Source: Alkanindiges hydrocarboniclasticus | Lineage (GTDB): Bacteria; Pseudomonadota; Gammaproteobacteria; Pseudomonadales; Moraxellaceae | DNA length: 64,000 bases | Reading direction: 5' to 3' | Assembly (NCBI RefSeq): GCF_001982605.1 | Contig: NZ_MLCN01000016.1 | Span: 26,604-90,603, forward strand | Shown: positions 1 to 9,301 of the stretch, piece by piece | How positions within the stretch are numbered: position 1 is the stretch's first letter | How the letters are laid out: every line of letters begins with the position of its first letter | Position numbers and translations under genes: made by a program | The notes under the pieces: model-generated | What the model saw: only the letters and a program-made list of their open reading frames with translations | Database searches by the model: none | Told to the model about the DNA's origin: nothing

Positions 1-1
1 G

Positions 2-676
2 CAAACCGAGCTGGATCGCCTGAACCTACTGGATGACCCGGAAGCACTGGCCGCGCAGGTTGAGCAGTCCCATCAGCAATTTTTGACACTGGCGCAGGCG
101 CTGGATAAGGCACGCCGTGCTACTGCAACGCCATTGGCTGAAAACCTGACCCGTCAGGTACGCCCGCTTGCCTTGCCGGAAGCCTATTTTGAATTTGGCT
201 TTGAAACGCTGGACCAGCCCAATGCAGATGGTTTATCCCACATTCAACTGTATTTTACTGCCAATAAAGGAATTCCCGCACAGGCATTGGCCCGGGTGGC
301 TTCCGGTGGTGAACTATCGCGTATTGCCCTGGTCATGCAGGTGATGAATGCTGAAAAAACTGAAGCTGATGTGCTGGTGTTTGATGAAGTGGATGTCGGC
401 ATTAGTGGTGGTACGGCTGAAATTGTGGGTCGTCTGCTGCGTGACCTTGGCAAGCATGTGCAAATCCTGTGTATTACCCATCAGCCGCAAGTGGCAGCAC
501 AGGCTGACCAGCATTTACTGGTTGAAAAGCAGCAAACCAAACAGGCTTCCAGCATTATTTATGCGTTAGAAGATGAACAGCGTATCATTGAATTGGCACG
601 CATGTCTGGTGGTGTTGAAATTACCGAAACCACTTTGCAACATGCACGGCACCTGCTCAACCTGAAACATTCCTGA
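2..676 (+). CDS. recN: DNA repair protein RecN, C-terminal part (5' end outside window)
   Basis: RecN is an SMC-like ATPase of double-strand-break repair in the cytoplasm. Only the C-terminal ATPase lobe is present: the frame is open from base 2 with no start, so the gene begins before the window. Visible are the ABC signature ASGGELSRIALV, then the Walker B/D-loop stretch VLVFDEVDVGISGG, then the H-loop region CITHQPQVA. The reading upstream of these is a helical coiled-coil exit. An in-frame TTG at 83 is internal and not a start. Known RecN proteins are about 550-560 aa, so roughly the last 40% is seen. Identity rests on the SMC/RecN signature plus the DEVDVGISG motif, which is typical of RecN. 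Confidence 0.95.
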   Translation, partial: QTELDRLNLLDDPEALAAQVEQSHQQFLTLAQALDKARRATATPLAENLTRQVRPLALPEAYFEFGFETLDQPNADGLSHIQLYFTANKGIPAQALARVASGGELSRIALVMQVMNAEKTEADVLVFDEVDVGISGGTAEIVGRLLRDLGKHVQILCITHQPQVAAQADQHLLVEKQQTKQASSIIYALEDEQRIIELARMSGGVEITETTLQHARHLLNLKHS

Positions 677-853
677 TCAGCAGGCCAGATTTTGCATAGC
701 CTTTATGATTGTGTGGCGACTGCGCGAGCTTGATTTAGCAGCCGGTAAGCCTTGTATTTGCCAATTTCACCCCGATCTATTTTTATTACAACTCTTATAT
801 CGGCAGCACGCCATTGTGCCTGCAAGGTCTACTGTTTAGGAGCACCACGTATC

Positions 854-1408
854 TTGGCAAAAACCTATTTAACCCATCGCTGTTTAATTGCGCCACCGCA
901 GCTGAATGATGATTTTTTTGCCCAGACCATTGTTTATATCGCCCGTCATGATGATCAGGGTGCGCAGGGTTTAATCATTAATCGGCCAAGCCATATTGAA
1001 ATCAAGGACTTGCTGATTGATTTGCAGATTAGTCCAGATATTGTACGGCCACATGCGGTGCTGGAAGGTGGCCCCGTGCGTCCGGAAGCCGGTTTTGTAC
1101 TGCATACCGGCAATCCGGTGTGGCAATCCTCCATTGCGGTCAGTGAAAATGTCTGTGTGACCACCAGCAAGGATATTCTGGAAGCCATTGCTCACAATGA
1201 AGGCGTAGAGCGCTACCAGATTATGCTGGGCTATGCCAGCTGGCAGCCGCACCAACTGGAAGAAGAACTGGCACAGGGTGACTGGCTGGTCTGTGAAGCA
1301 GATATGGAACTGCTGTTTAACTTGCCGTATGAACAGCGCTGGTCAGCCGCCGCCGCCAAAATTGGACTGGATACCAACTGGTTGTCTCCTGATATTGGAC
1401 ATGCCTGA
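854..1408 (+). CDS. yqgE: AlgH/YqgE family protein (UPF0301)
   Basis: A 184-residue cytoplasmic protein of the AlgH/YqgE family. Its biochemical role is unsettled; AlgH was linked to alginate regulation in Pseudomonas. The N-terminus [16 protein letters not shown] and the following QGLIINRPS are family hallmarks. The best start is TTG at 854, with AGGAG about ten bases upstream, which gives the usual family length. An in-frame TTG at 752 would add a 34-residue extension unlike the family. The next gene is ruvX, a pairing conserved across gammaproteobacteria, and the 89-base spacing suggests co-transcription. Confidence 0.9.
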   Translation: MAKTYLTHRCLIAPPQLNDDFFAQTIVYIARHDDQGAQGLIINRPSHIEIKDLLIDLQISPDIVRPHAVLEGGPVRPEAGFVLHTGNPVWQSSIAVSENVCVTTSKDILEAIAHNEGVERYQIMLGYASWQPHQLEEELAQGDWLVCEADMELLFNLPYEQRWSAAAAKIGLDTNWLSPDIGHA

Positions 1409-1497
1409 TGAACAGCGATCAGTGCAGCACGGCTGTACCACTGCGCAAGGCAAAGGCTATGCCTGAGTTACATCAATACCCCTAAGAAACAAAAATT

Positions 1498-1944
1498 ATG
1501 ACTCACTCCTCTGGCAACCCGCAGACAGTAATGGGTTTTGACTTTGGCACTCAGAAAATGGGCATGGCTACCGGCAATAGTCTGACGGGAACTGGCCAGC
1601 CCTTGCCATTGTTTGCCATGCGTGACGGCATTCCCGACTGGGACAAGCTGGAACAGATCATTGCCCAATGGCAGCCTGACCTGTGTGTAGTAGGATTGCC
1701 GTTGAATATGGATGACAGCGAATCCGAATTATCAGCACGGGCGCGCAAGTTTGCCCGGCGCCTGAAACATCGCCTAAACAGACCAGTGTGGATGCTGGAT
1801 GAACGGCTGACCACCCGCGAGGCACGCAATACGTTGTTGTCTTACCAACAGCAAGGCCATGGTAAAAAAACCAGTGCGGATAGTCTGGCTGCCGTGATGC
1901 TGATTGAAAGCTGGTTTAGGGAATCTGTGGGTATTGCACCTTAA
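1498..1944 (+). CDS. ruvX: Putative pre-16S rRNA nuclease / Holliday junction resolvase-like RuvX (YqgF)
   Basis: A 148-residue RNase H-fold protein. In E. coli YqgF acts in 16S rRNA 5' maturation; a Holliday-junction role was inferred from the fold. Near the N-terminus VMGFDFGTQKMGMATG carries the first catalytic Asp. VVGLPLNMD marks the second strand, and MLDERLTTREA carries the Asp/Glu pair. Asp in TSADSLAAVMLIESW completes the acidic site. Length matches the family (about 140-150 aa). It lies directly after yqgE, as in many relatives; no pyrR/pyrB follows, unlike Pseudomonas. Confidence 0.92.
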   Translation: MTHSSGNPQTVMGFDFGTQKMGMATGNSLTGTGQPLPLFAMRDGIPDWDKLEQIIAQWQPDLCVVGLPLNMDDSESELSARARKFARRLKHRLNRPVWMLDERLTTREARNTLLSYQQQGHGKKTSADSLAAVMLIESWFRESVGIAP

Positions 1945-2155
1945 TGCTTTTACGATGTTTGTAGCCTATTTATTTTTTTCCATTGGTAGGCTTTAATATT
2001 ATTAATAACAAAACCATTGGCTGAGCCTGTATTTTGTTGTCGCTAAGCGTTTGCTTTTTTGTCGTTTTTCGCAACTTTTGCTCATTTTACCTTGAGCGTT
2101 TGCAAGCCTGTCGCCTACACTGAATTTATCTTTTTAGTCTGCTGAATCTCCATTC

Positions 2156-3952
2156 ATGACTCTCTGGCAGCTTTTTCAGAAGCTCAGACCTTTTGTGCGG
2201 CCCTATCGCACGCTGGTGATTGCCACCCTTGTCCTAACCCTAATTGGTTCGCTGACCGCACAGGTTAATGCACTCACGCTGCAATATGCGGTGGATAGTA
2301 TCAATCATTTAATCAAGGCTGGCCAAGGCTTGGCGCAGGGCTGGCATATTTTAATCACCATTAGTGCGGTGCTGCTGGTCAAGGAAGTGGTCAATGCTGT
2401 GGTGCAGTTTGGCCAGAAATTTTATGGCGAACGGCTGCGTATTATGGTATCGCAGGATCTGGCCCAAAACATTATTGAAAAATTCCTCACCTATCGCCTT
2501 ACCTTTTTTACCGAAGATGACAATCAGGCCGGCAAGCTACAAACCCGGATCGACCGGGGTATTGGCTCGCTTACCCGGCTGGTGCAAATCTTTTTTATTG
2601 ATATTTTGCCCTTATTTACCAGTGCCATTGTAGCACTGGGCCTCATGTTTTATGCCAATGTCTGGGTGGGAACCGTGGCACTGTGCATTGTGCCGGTGTA
2701 CTTCTGGCTGACCTATATACAGGCACAAAAACTCGGCGGCTGGCGGCGCAAACTACGTCAGGGCCGTGAGCAAAAAAGTCAGGGCATTCTCAGTATTATC
2801 AATTCCATCACAGTAATTAAGTCGTTTAACCGTGAAAATATTGAAGCCGACAAGCAACTGGGCCTGCAAAAGGACTTAACCCAGAACCAGATGCAAACCC
2901 GGCAAACCAGTTTTTTGTTTGATGGCCTAAAAACCTTTATAGAACAAATTGGTGTGGTACTGATTATTATTCTAACTGCCTATTTTGTGCTAACACGGCA
3001 AATGAGTATTGGCATGATCATGTATCACGTCCTGCTGTTTAACAACGTCTCAGCGCCGATTCGCCAGTTGCACCGGATTTATGATGAAATCAATGATGCC
3101 ATGATTTACTCGGAAAGCTTTTTTACCATTCTGGAGGCAGATCACGAGATTGAACCAACGGGTCAGCAAAAGCCTGCCATTGCCGGTCAGTTTGAACTTA
3201 AGCAAGTGGATTTTCATTATCCCAATGGTCACCATGCGCTTAAAGACATTAGCATGACTATTCGGCCCAACAAGATTACCGCGCTGGTGGGCTTGTCTGG
3301 AGCTGGCAAAACCACGCTGATTAGCCTGCTGGATAAATTTTATCTGGCTGATTCTGGCAGCATTTTGCTGGATGGGGTGGATTTAAAAGACATGGACACC
3401 GCTTATCTGCGTGACCATATTGGGCTGGTTCTGCAAAAAAATCATATTTTTCAGGGGACGATTGAAGAAAATATCCGCTACGGCAAGATGAATGCCAGCA
3501 TGGCAGAAATTGTTGAGGCAGCACAACAGGCGTCAATCCATGAACAAATCATGACGCTGGAAAAAGGCTATGCGTCCGATGCCCTATTACTTTCTGGTGG
3601 ACAGCAACAGCGCATTGCAATTGCCCGCATGTTTTTAAAAAACCCGCCGATTATTTTTCTGGATGAACCCACGGCCAGCCTGGATGCTATTGCCACCGAG
3701 CAAATTAAACACAGCCTTGACCAGATTAAGCAGGGCCGCACGGTGGTAATTATTTCGCACAGCCTATCGCAAATTATTGATGCCGATTACACCTATGTGA
3801 TGAAAGAAGGCCGCATTGTCGAGCATGGCGAGCACCATGCGCTGTATAAAAACTCGCAAGTATATAAAGAAATTTTTAATGCCATGGCCAAAAGCCTGAA
3901 TATTGAAAAAATTGCCCGTACGCTTAATCCGGATGAAGACCTTACTGCTTAA
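2156..3952 (+). CDS. ABC transporter, fused permease and ATPase (exporter type)
   Basis: A 598-residue inner-membrane half-transporter that probably works as a homodimer and exports lipid, peptide or drug substrates. Residues about 1-310 form a type I exporter membrane domain with about six hydrophobic helices. The C-terminal nucleotide-binding domain has Walker A GLSGAGKTT, Q-loop VLQKNHIFQG, signature LLSGGQQQRIAIAR, Walker B IIFLDEPTASLD and H-loop VIISHSLSQI. The substrate cannot be read from sequence. It stands alone after a 211-base gap behind ruvX and is closed by a strong hairpin shared with pgsA. It is not an obvious MsbA, as no lpxK or related gene is beside it. Confidence 0.88.
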   Translation: MTLWQLFQKLRPFVRPYRTLVIATLVLTLIGSLTAQVNALTLQYAVDSINHLIKAGQGLAQGWHILITISAVLLVKEVVNAVVQFGQKFYGERLRIMVSQDLAQNIIEKFLTYRLTFFTEDDNQAGKLQTRIDRGIGSLTRLVQIFFIDILPLFTSAIVALGLMFYANVWVGTVALCIVPVYFWLTYIQAQKLGGWRRKLRQGREQKSQGILSIINSITVIKSFNRENIEADKQLGLQKDLTQNQMQTRQTSFLFDGLKTFIEQIGVVLIIILTAYFVLTRQMSIGMIMYHVLLFNNVSAPIRQLHRIYDEINDAMIYSESFFTILEADHEIEPTGQQKPAIAGQFELKQVDFHYPNGHHALKDISMTIRPNKITALVGLSGAGKTTLISLLDKFYLADSGSILLDGVDLKDMDTAYLRDHIGLVLQKNHIFQGTIEENIRYGKMNASMAEIVEAAQQASIHEQIMTLEKGYASDALLLSGGQQQRIAIARMFLKNPPIIFLDEPTASLDAIATEQIKHSLDQIKQGRTVVIISHSLSQIIDADYTYVMKEGRIVEHGEHHALYKNSQVYKEIFNAMAKSLNIEKIARTLNPDEDLTA

Positions 3953-3974
3953 GATAAGCCTTTATTTTTCTATT

Positions 3975-4003
3975 AAAAAAACCCTGACTATGCAGGGTTT
4001 TTT
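3975..4003. terminator. Bidirectional Rho-independent terminator (ABC exporter / pgsA)
   Basis: A-tract, stem AAACCCTG / CAGGGTTT with loop ACTATG, then a T-tract. It sits between two convergent genes, so it can serve both strands. Confidence 0.85.
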
Positions 4004-4022
4004 AGGCTGTTAACCAATAAGC

Positions 4023-4607
4023 TTAAGGCTTTTTTAAATACGGCCACGCTGCACGTAAGTAAATAATCATCGACCACAGGGTTAAAATCACCGCGGTATA
4101 CAACAAAATATAGGCTGCTGGCTCAATGGCTTTCCAGTTCAGCAAAAACACGCTAATGGCGATCATTTGAAAGGCAGTTTTATATTTGCCCACGGTAGAC
4201 ACTGCCACACTGGTACGCGCACCCAGCTCGGCCATCCATTCACGTAAGGCTGATACCGTAATTTCCCGTGAAATAATCACAATGGCTGCAAAAGCCATGC
4301 TAATGGTGGGTTGCCACTGCACCAGTACAATCAGTGCCGCCGCGACCATCAGCTTGTCTGCCACCGGATCGAGAAAACGGCCAAAGGCAGAGGTCTGGTT
4401 TAACACCCGTGCCAGATAACCGTCCAGCCAGTCGGTCACAGCAGCCAGAATAAACAGGCTGGTTAAAATAATATGACGTGTCCAGCTTCCTTCATGCCCA
4501 TAAACCCCAATCGCTGGCGGCCAATAAGCAATCAGCAAAAAGACAGGGATCAGTGCAATCCGTGCCATGGTCAGAATGTTAGGAATATTTAAAATCGTTC
4601 CTGCCAT
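4023..4607 (-). CDS. pgsA: CDP-diacylglycerol--glycerol-3-phosphate 3-phosphatidyltransferase
   Basis: PgsA makes phosphatidylglycerol phosphate from CDP-diacylglycerol and glycerol-3-phosphate in the inner membrane, the committed step to phosphatidylglycerol and cardiolipin. The CDP-alcohol phosphotransferase motif (DG-x2-AR-x8-G-x3-D-x3-D) is intact, running from DGYLARVL to GRFLDPVADK. Several hydrophobic helices flank it. Start taken at ATG 4607 (194 aa), which places NIPNILTMARI at the N-terminus as in E. coli PgsA (182 aa). An upstream in-frame GTG at 4640 would add 11 residues. It is monocistronic, with a repeat-rich 460-base region upstream. Confidence 0.92.
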   Translation of the reverse strand: MAGTILNIPNILTMARIALIPVFLLIAYWPPAIGVYGHEGSWTRHIILTSLFILAAVTDWLDGYLARVLNQTSAFGRFLDPVADKLMVAAALIVLVQWQPTISMAFAAIVIISREITVSALREWMAELGARTSVAVSTVGKYKTAFQMIAISVFLLNWKAIEPAAYILLYTAVILTLWSMIIYLRAAWPYLKKP

Positions 4608-4640
4608 AGAAAAATCCACTAGAAGGAATAAGGAATTCAC

Positions 4641-5066
4641 CGCATCATATCATGAGCGAAGATCAGTAGCGATTGAGAATCGCTACCTGAGCGCAAGACG
4701 AAAGCTGTGCTTGAGTGGTGAGGAAATAACAAAGTAACTTCGTCTTGCGAAGCGATGCTTCTCATTTGTCCGAGCGCAAGACCTTGCGGCATATATGCCT
4801 CATATGCTTGAGTGGCGAAGATCAGTAGCGATTCTTGCGAATGAGGAATATATTCTGCAAGTTCTCACATCACCTGAGCAAGACGAAGGCTACGCACGAA
4901 TAGGCAGGAGTGAACGGCATTGCTGTACAAAAAAGCAACTTGGTCTTATGAGCAAAATACGCTCTAAGAGTGTGGACTTCTCACTTATTTGAACACAAAA
5001 CCTTACCTCGCCTCTTAAAACAGCAAGGATCAGCTCAAAACCTTTTGCCCTAATTAATCCTTGTCC
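4641..5066. repeat. Gene-free region with imperfect direct repeats and a perfect hairpin
   Basis: No convincing gene in 425 bases. The 19-mer GCGAAGATCAGTAGCGATT occurs at 4656-4674 and again at 4815-4833. ACCTGAGC(GC)AAGACGAA is near-repeated at about 4685 and 4872, TGCTTGAGTGG at about 4708 and 4805, and AAAG(T/C)AACTT(C/G)GTCTT at about 4731 and 4933. GTAGCGATT (4666-4674) and AATCGCTAC (4678-4686) form a perfect 9-bp hairpin with a 3-base loop. The pattern looks like two diverged copies of one roughly 160-220-base unit. The short open frame at 4795-4992 lies inside the repeat and looks spurious. Confidence 0.7.
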
Positions 5067-5864
5067 TTAAATAAACACCGTCACCGTTTGGCGACTGAGC
5101 GCCACCAGCCTGCCTTGCGCATCCCAGATTTTGGCTTGTGTATAGGCATACCCATCGCCCGCAAATTCGGTTTTTACCTGATACTGCCACCAGCTATCGC
5201 CACTTGCCTGCGCAGGCAATTGAATCAGCTCAAGGTTCCAGCTCAGTGAACTGGCTGGTGCCACACGGTTATACATCGGCAATACCGCCGGTGGCCACAT
5301 GTCCCCCAGCACAAACAAATGCGGCAGATTAATATTGGCCACTTGCTCGGTGGGTTTTAACCGCATCCAGCCACCAAAATCCGGCTGCTTTGACCCGGTA
5401 AATGGCATTTGTCCTTCTGCCCACAACGCATCAAAATGCTGGAAAAATTCGGGGGTCATGCCAGGAATAAATGGCAGAGGCTGGCAGTGTTCCGGGGCCT
5501 TAAATACGGGCGCAGCATGGCTACCCGGCAAATCAATCATGGATTCCCGTCCAGTACCAAAGCTGGCCACCAGTACAGACTGTACCTGCCCTTCCTGTAA
5601 CAACTGCACCTGAATGCTGGTCACAGACTTGCCTGTGCGTAGTACTTGCGCCTTTAAGCTGGCGGTGCCCGGTGCCACTGGGCCAATAAAACTGACAAAC
5701 GCAGAACGCAAGACCTTGGCGCTGTCATTTACCAGTTGCTCGGCATGCGCAACCATTAGGCCAGCTACCAGTCCGCCAAACAAAGCACGGCCCTGCCCCC
5801 ACGTTTCCGGGACGATGATGTCCTGTTGCTGTGCGGCATTTGCCAGTAATTGGTCCAGTTGCAT
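5067..5864 (-). CDS. Acyl-CoA thioesterase (TesB-like double hotdog)
   Basis: A 265-residue cytoplasmic protein of the thioesterase-like superfamily, predicted to hydrolyse acyl-CoA to fatty acid and CoA. The N-terminal hotdog has GQGRALFGGLVAGLM, the conserved GG-central-helix region, and the C-terminal half holds LFVLGDMWPPAVLP followed by SLSWNLELI. Length fits single-chain two-hotdog enzymes of the TesB/4HBT_3 type. A GGAGAG sequence precedes ATG 5864. Substrate chain length is unknown. With the beta-oxidation genes at 10.8 and 40 kb it suggests active fatty-acid turnover. It is not a classic TesB (286 aa). Confidence 0.8.
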   Translation of the reverse strand: MQLDQLLANAAQQQDIIVPETWGQGRALFGGLVAGLMVAHAEQLVNDSAKVLRSAFVSFIGPVAPGTASLKAQVLRTGKSVTSIQVQLLQEGQVQSVLVASFGTGRESMIDLPGSHAAPVFKAPEHCQPLPFIPGMTPEFFQHFDALWAEGQMPFTGSKQPDFGGWMRLKPTEQVANINLPHLFVLGDMWPPAVLPMYNRVAPASSLSWNLELIQLPAQASGDSWWQYQVKTEFAGDGYAYTQAKIWDAQGRLVALSRQTVTVFI

Positions 5865-5892
5865 GACGCTCTCCGTTTTTTAAAGAAATAAA

Positions 5893-5933
5893 AACCCGCC
5901 CTAGCCAGCAAACTGATGCGGCTAACGTGGGTT
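5893..5933 (-). terminator. Possible secondary hairpin upstream of the thioesterase gene
   Basis: AACCC at 5893 pairs with GGGTT ending at 5933, and TAGCC (5902-5906) with GGCTA (5920-5924). Read on the minus strand the hairpin is followed by TTTTTA. It lies just before the thioesterase start and could be a second uvrC terminator or a leader attenuator. The stem is imperfect. Confidence 0.4.
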
Positions 5934-6086
5934 CCGTTTTAGGAGAAAATAATGCATTTCTATAGTAAAAAATATGACCTAATCGTTCAGGCTTTTTTTA
6001 AATTCTGCCAAATGCTTATCTGTTTTAGTCTTTTGGCTTCATTGAGCAAGCCTTCACCTGATCTTTAAAATTGTTCGCTCATCGCT

Positions 6087-6134
6087 TTAAAAAGCTTCCT
6101 GTATATGCCAGTGCAACGACAGGAAGCTTTTTAA
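6087..6134 (-). terminator. Rho-independent terminator of uvrC
   Basis: Perfect 16-bp inverted repeat TTAAAAAGCTTCCTGT / ACAGGAAGCTTTTTAA separated by 16 bases, eight bases past the uvrC stop. Confidence 0.9.
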
Positions 6135-6141
6135 AAACAGG

Positions 6142-8007
6142 TTATTCATGCAGGATTTTATACACTGTACGCGCCAGCGCCTTACCAAAACCGGGCACCA
6201 GAGCCAGCTCATTTTCTGAGGCTTTCAGCACCCCTTGTATACCGCCAAAATGAGTCAGCAAGTCACGTCGGCGCTTTGGCCCAAGCCCCGGAATCACTTC
6301 CAGCACTGAGCCACCGCGTTTTTTATCACGCTTGGCGCGGTGTTTGGTAATGGCAAACCGATGCGCTTCATCACGTACCTGCTGAATTAAATGCAAGGCC
6401 TTGTTGTCACTGTCCAGCTGGATGCTATGGCCATCGGTAAAATGCAGTGTTTCCAGCCCCGGCTTGCGGCCTTCCCCTTTCGACACGCCAATCATAAAGG
6501 CATCCAGCTGTAAATCCTGCATGACTTCCATGGCCATTTTCAGCTGGCCCTTACCACCATCAATCAACAGTAAGTCCGGTAAAGGCGCTTTTTTATAACG
6601 CCGAGTTAAGGCTTGACGCATGGCTGCATAATCATCGCCCGGGGTAATATCCTTGATGTCAAACTGACGGTAATCACGTTTGCGCGCGCCGCCCTGATCA
6701 AACACCACGCAGGATGCTACCGGGGATTCACCCATGGTATGGCTGATATCAAAACACTCAATCCGGTCAATTGGCCGCTCGACCAATTGCTGCAAGATGG
6801 CAAAACGGTCACGCAACTCCAGATGATTGGACAGCCGTGCATGCAAGGCATTTTCGGCATTCATTACGGCCAGCTCCAGCCATTCCGCCCGGGTTTCACG
6901 CACCTTATTTTTAATTTGCACACGCTGGTCAAAATGCTGTTTTAAACCCTGTTCCAGACTGGCAGCATCGGGCAACGCCATATTGACAATGAGTTCTTCT
7001 GGCAGTTCATCAGCAAACTGAAAATAAAACGAGGCCATAAATTCAGATAGCATACAGCCCAGTTGCTCATCAGTGCTGGTTTGGCTATCCCCATTTTCCT
7101 GATAGGCAGAAGCCAGATCCGGAAAAAACGCCTTGCCACCCAGCATGCGGCCACTGCGCACATTCATTACCTGCACGCACACCACGCCAGCCTGCTGGGC
7201 AATCGCCAGAATATCGGCCTCGCCTTTCACTTTATAGACCGCTTGCTGTGCCTGTACTTCACGCAGCAAACCCACCCGGTCACGATAGAACACCGCTTCT
7301 TCAAATTTCAGTTGCTCAGCAGCACGCTCCATGTTGCCAATCAGTTCCTGATTCAGTTCGCGGGTATCGCCTTTTAAAAAACGGATAGTATGCGCCACAT
7401 CCTGTGCATAATCCTCCGGACTCACCAGTCCTACACAGGGCGCACGACACCGCTTGATCTGGTATTGCAAACACGGGCGCTTGCGCTGGGCAAAAAAATT
7501 GTTGTCACACTGGCGGACCATGAACAGTTTTTGCAACACCAGCATGGTTTCACGCGCACTGGTGGCACTGGGATACGGCCCAAAGAACTTGCCGGCCTGA
7601 TGCTGCCCTTTGCCGCGCCCAGCGGCCAGCCGTGGATAAGGCTTGTCACTGGACACAAACACGTACAGATACGACTTGTCATCACGCAGCATGATGTTAT
7701 AGGGCGGACGATGCTGCTTGATCAGGTTTTGTTCCAGCAGCAGCGCCTCAGTCTCACTGCGCACCACCATGGTTTCAATATGCACAATGCGGGCAACCAG
7801 CGCGCGGGTCTTGGGATGGTCAATGGTCTTGACAAAATAACTGGAAACCCGGTTTTTCAGGTTTTTGGCCTTGCCCACATACAAGAGCTCACCATTGGCC
7901 CCCAGCATTTTATATACGCCGGGCAGGTTCGGTAAGTTGGCAAGAATGGCACGGATATTGGCAGTAATATCGGCGCTGGACTGGGGGAGGTTCAAGGATT
8001 CTATCAT
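6142..8007 (-). CDS. uvrC: Excinuclease ABC subunit C
   Basis: UvrC makes both incisions around bulky lesions in nucleotide excision repair with UvrA and UvrB. The 621-residue protein has all domains in order. An N-terminal GIY-YIG nuclease is seen in LPGVYKML and [16 protein letters not shown] cysteine-bearing linker ([13 protein letters not shown]) follows, then a UVR motif around [19 protein letters not shown]. The RNase H-like nuclease shows [18 protein letters not shown] and [10 protein letters not shown], and a C-terminal helix-hairpin-helix ends [16 protein letters not shown]. Length agrees with E. coli UvrC (610). AGGGG directly abuts the ATG at 8007, too close to be an ideal ribosome-binding site, so a slightly later start is possible. 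uvrC and pgsA are neighbours in enterics too, here separated by the thioesterase. Confidence 0.96.
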   Translation of the reverse strand: MIESLNLPQSSADITANIRAILANLPNLPGVYKMLGANGELLYVGKAKNLKNRVSSYFVKTIDHPKTRALVARIVHIETMVVRSETEALLLEQNLIKQHRPPYNIMLRDDKSYLYVFVSSDKPYPRLAAGRGKGQHQAGKFFGPYPSATSARETMLVLQKLFMVRQCDNNFFAQRKRPCLQYQIKRCRAPCVGLVSPEDYAQDVAHTIRFLKGDTRELNQELIGNMERAAEQLKFEEAVFYRDRVGLLREVQAQQAVYKVKGEADILAIAQQAGVVCVQVMNVRSGRMLGGKAFFPDLASAYQENGDSQTSTDEQLGCMLSEFMASFYFQFADELPEELIVNMALPDAASLEQGLKQHFDQRVQIKNKVRETRAEWLELAVMNAENALHARLSNHLELRDRFAILQQLVERPIDRIECFDISHTMGESPVASCVVFDQGGARKRDYRQFDIKDITPGDDYAAMRQALTRRYKKAPLPDLLLIDGGKGQLKMAMEVMQDLQLDAFMIGVSKGEGRKPGLETLHFTDGHSIQLDSDNKALHLIQQVRDEAHRFAITKHRAKRDKKRGGSVLEVIPGLGPKRRRDLLTHFGGIQGVLKASENELALVPGFGKALARTVYKILHE

Positions 8008-8186
8008 CCCCTATAGATGAGGTTAAATGGCTAAAATTCAAGCGTAAATCCAGCATTGTTATGGCTTGAATCAGACTTTACTCTAGCGTTATTTTAGCCC
8101 TGAAAATATGATGCCCGCGTAAGCGTAGGTAAAGAATTTTTGGTCAAAAACAGGCTTTAAATTTTTGCCACAAAACATTAGCCATA

Positions 8187-8231
8187 AAAAAACCTGAGCT
8201 ACAACCTGGATGAAGTCCGCTCAGGTTTTTT
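8187..8231 (-). terminator. Rho-independent terminator of lpxO
   Basis: Perfect stem AAAAAACCTGAGC / GCTCAGGTTTTTT with a 19-base loop, just past the lpxO stop. Confidence 0.88.
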
Positions 8232-8251
8232 ACAGCCCATAAACCTTAGAA

Positions 8252-9160
8252 TCAGGCAAAGAAAATCAGATAAAAAATGCCACCAAAAATCAGCCACTTT
8301 AATAGGTAATACAATTGGCGGTTGGTTTTCTTCAGGTTTTTGGCGCGAATACGAACCTGATACAAATAGCGAAAGGCCTTGTTAATGCCACCCGTCTGGT
8401 CACCCACCTCATTGGGAGAGCTGGCTGCTGTCATCACATTTCTGGAAAACCAGCGGTTAAAACCAGCCACCAGCCTTGAACTGAGCGGACGCTCAACATC
8501 ACAAAACAGGATAATCCGGTTCTGGTCCGTGGCATTTTCGGCATAGTGCATAAAGGTTTCATCAAATACCACGCTCTGGCCATCACGCCAGCTATAACGT
8601 TCACCATCTACTTCGATAAAACAACGGTCATCATTGGGCGTAACCAGACCCAGATGGTAACGCAACGATCCAGCATACGGATCGCGGTGACGCACCAGAC
8701 GGCTGCCCGGTGGCAACTCGGTAAACATGGCAGCCTTAATCGTTGGCAGGGTCTTTAGCAAAGCTGTGGTTTTTGGGCACAAATCGGCCGCTGACGGATG
8801 ATGGCTGTCGTACCATTTGAGATAAAAGCGCTTCCAGCCGGTTTTAAAAAATGAGTTAAAGCCTGCGTCATTGTAAGTATCCGACGCCTTGATTTCTCCC
8901 TGACTTGACAACGCCTGTGCTTCATCACGGATCATTTGCCAGTTGGCATCCAGCACGGCCAGATCATCTAGATGACTGGTTTTGGCATCAATATACGGCT
9001 GGTTGGGCACTCTGGAAAACAGGTACATCCAGATATTAATCGGTGCCATGATGGTGGAGTGATCCAGAATCTGGCGTTTCAAGGGTTGTTTAACCCGCCC
9101 ACGCCGCTGCACATAAATAGCAGAAACAATAAAAATAGTCAGGATAATCCACTTGATCAT
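8252..9160 (-). CDS. lpxO: Lipid A 2-hydroxylase LpxO-type dioxygenase
   Basis: A 302-residue Fe(II)/2-oxoglutarate dioxygenase of the aspartyl/asparaginyl beta-hydroxylase fold. LpxO adds a 2-hydroxyl to a secondary acyl chain of lipid A at the inner membrane. The iron ligands are visible as H158-x-D160 in RHRDPYAGS and a distal H205 in DETFMHY. R167 in SLRYHLGL is the likely co-substrate Arg. A hydrophobic helix at residues 3-17 and a second at the C-terminus (WLIFGGIFYLIFF) match LpxO, and the length equals Salmonella LpxO. Acinetobacter species carry LpxO homologs. It is single-gene, flanked by terminators on both sides. Confidence 0.86.
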   Translation of the reverse strand: MIKWIILTIFIVSAIYVQRRGRVKQPLKRQILDHSTIMAPINIWMYLFSRVPNQPYIDAKTSHLDDLAVLDANWQMIRDEAQALSSQGEIKASDTYNDAGFNSFFKTGWKRFYLKWYDSHHPSAADLCPKTTALLKTLPTIKAAMFTELPPGSRLVRHRDPYAGSLRYHLGLVTPNDDRCFIEVDGERYSWRDGQSVVFDETFMHYAENATDQNRIILFCDVERPLSSRLVAGFNRWFSRNVMTAASSPNEVGDQTGGINKAFRYLYQVRIRAKNLKKTNRQLYYLLKWLIFGGIFYLIFFA

Positions 9161-9263
9161 GCAGCACCTGCTTAAAGCAGCCTTAAAAATTGGCGCAATT
9201 TTAACACTAGCAGTTAAAGATTAACCAATGTTTAAAAAAATATCTTGATTCGCAAGCCATAAA

Positions 9264-9287
9264 AAAACGGACGATTAAGTCCGTTTT
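9264..9287 (-). terminator. Rho-independent terminator of the lipoprotein gene
   Basis: Stem AAAACGGAC / GTCCGTTTT with a six-base loop, right after the stop of the lipoprotein at 9302-10438. Confidence 0.87.
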
Positions 9288-9301
9288 GCTTGTTTGGTTA
9301 A

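Noticed and set aside
4795..4992. 65-codon frame upstream of the thioesterase region
   Set aside because: It lies inside the duplicated intergenic repeat and has no start signal.
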